Shown piece after piece: positions 63,856-64,000 of a stretch of DNA of 64,000 nucleotides; the stretch's first letter is position 1, and the number at the start of each line of letters is the position of its first letter. The position numbers and the translations under genes are program-made. Source of the DNA: Chloroflexota bacterium (GTDB lineage: Bacteria > Chloroflexota > Anaerolineae > DUEN01). The stretch covers positions 1 through 64,000 of the forward strand of contig JAADGJ010000106.1 of the NCBI GenBank assembly GCA_013152435.1, given 5' to 3'. The notes below the pieces were generated by a model that saw only the letters and a program-made list of their open reading frames with translations, was not told the DNA's origin and searched no databases.

Positions 63856-64000
63856 GAGAGTATCTGAGAAAAGCCGTTGCCTCTGCCGTGGGGAGGCCCG
63901 GAGGGGCGCTGCCCCCCCGGAAAAAGCCCTTCTTCCGCCTTCGACCTGCCCGGCCCCGGCCCGGGTCCTGCGGAAAGGGCCGAGAAAGGCAGGTACAAGC
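63856..64000. repeat. MITE-like repeat, copy D, cut by the window end
   Basis: It begins GAGAGTATCTGAGAAAAGCC after a TCA triplet (63853-63855) and continues with the GGGGAGGCCCGGAGGGGC, CTTCTTCCGCCTTCGACC and AGGGCCGAGAAAGGCAGG blocks of copy A, in the same orientation. Its right end lies outside. The rest of the gap 63625-63855 holds only the weak RpiR promoter. Confidence 0.8.

Overview
The window is about 64 kb of high-GC bacterial chromosome. I infer a Chloroflexota member, probably thermophilic and at least partly anaerobic. The basis is a 14-subunit complex I with fused NuoCD and NuoEF, a TrmB with the long C-terminal extension known from thermophiles, an aldehyde:ferredoxin oxidoreductase, GH38 and GH114 glycosidases, and hairpin-rich intergenic repeats. 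No rRNA or taxonomic marker gene settles it. Eleven candidate housekeeping promoters share a TTGnnn / 17-18 nt / TAnnnT layout.

Layout. 0.2-8.3 kb: M20 peptidase, threonine synthase, PHP protein, GH38 alpha-mannosidase, EEP-family hydrolase. 8.4-11.8 kb: a 55-residue membrane peptide with its own promoter and terminator, a DMT transporter, an unknown membrane protein, lysA and an overlapping cysteine-rich protein. 12.1-18.6 kb: DUF3179 lipoprotein, sigma/anti-sigma pair, a 0.7 kb array of palindromic modules, a beta-helix/GH114 fusion and a VapBC module whose antitoxin is frameshifted. 18.8-22.0 kb: Fur-family regulator and a zinc/manganese ABC transporter. 22.2-37.9 kb: nuoA-N, interrupted between nuoG and nuoH by an AT-richer MNT/HEPN toxin-antitoxin module. 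37.9-41.8 kb: trxB, rsmE, prmA, dnaJ. 42.3-52.4 kb: a sugar or sugar-acid catabolic cluster (sugar epimerase, Gfo/Idh oxidoreductase, TPP enzyme, zinc dehydrogenase, SDR, ribulokinase, class II aldolase/epimerase, HAD phosphatase). 52.5-63.6 kb: trmB, AOR, Asp/Glu racemase, MATE exporter, HtrA-like protease, tRNA-Asn, rpoD-dnaG and an RpiR regulator.

The most unusual feature is the non-coding fraction. One family of ~240-bp elements (three full copies, one cut by the window edge, one solo end) has imperfect terminal inverted repeats starting GAG. Two full copies are flanked by exact 3-bp direct repeats, and in both the duplicated triplet is the stop codon of the adjacent gene. A second repeat family occurs at 4.2 and 11.9 kb. 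The 14.9-15.6 kb array mixes five module types and contains a duplicated copy of the 3' end of the neighbouring gene. Three genes (nuoG, vapB, the HEPN gene) show single frame disruptions; these may be real or may be assembly errors.
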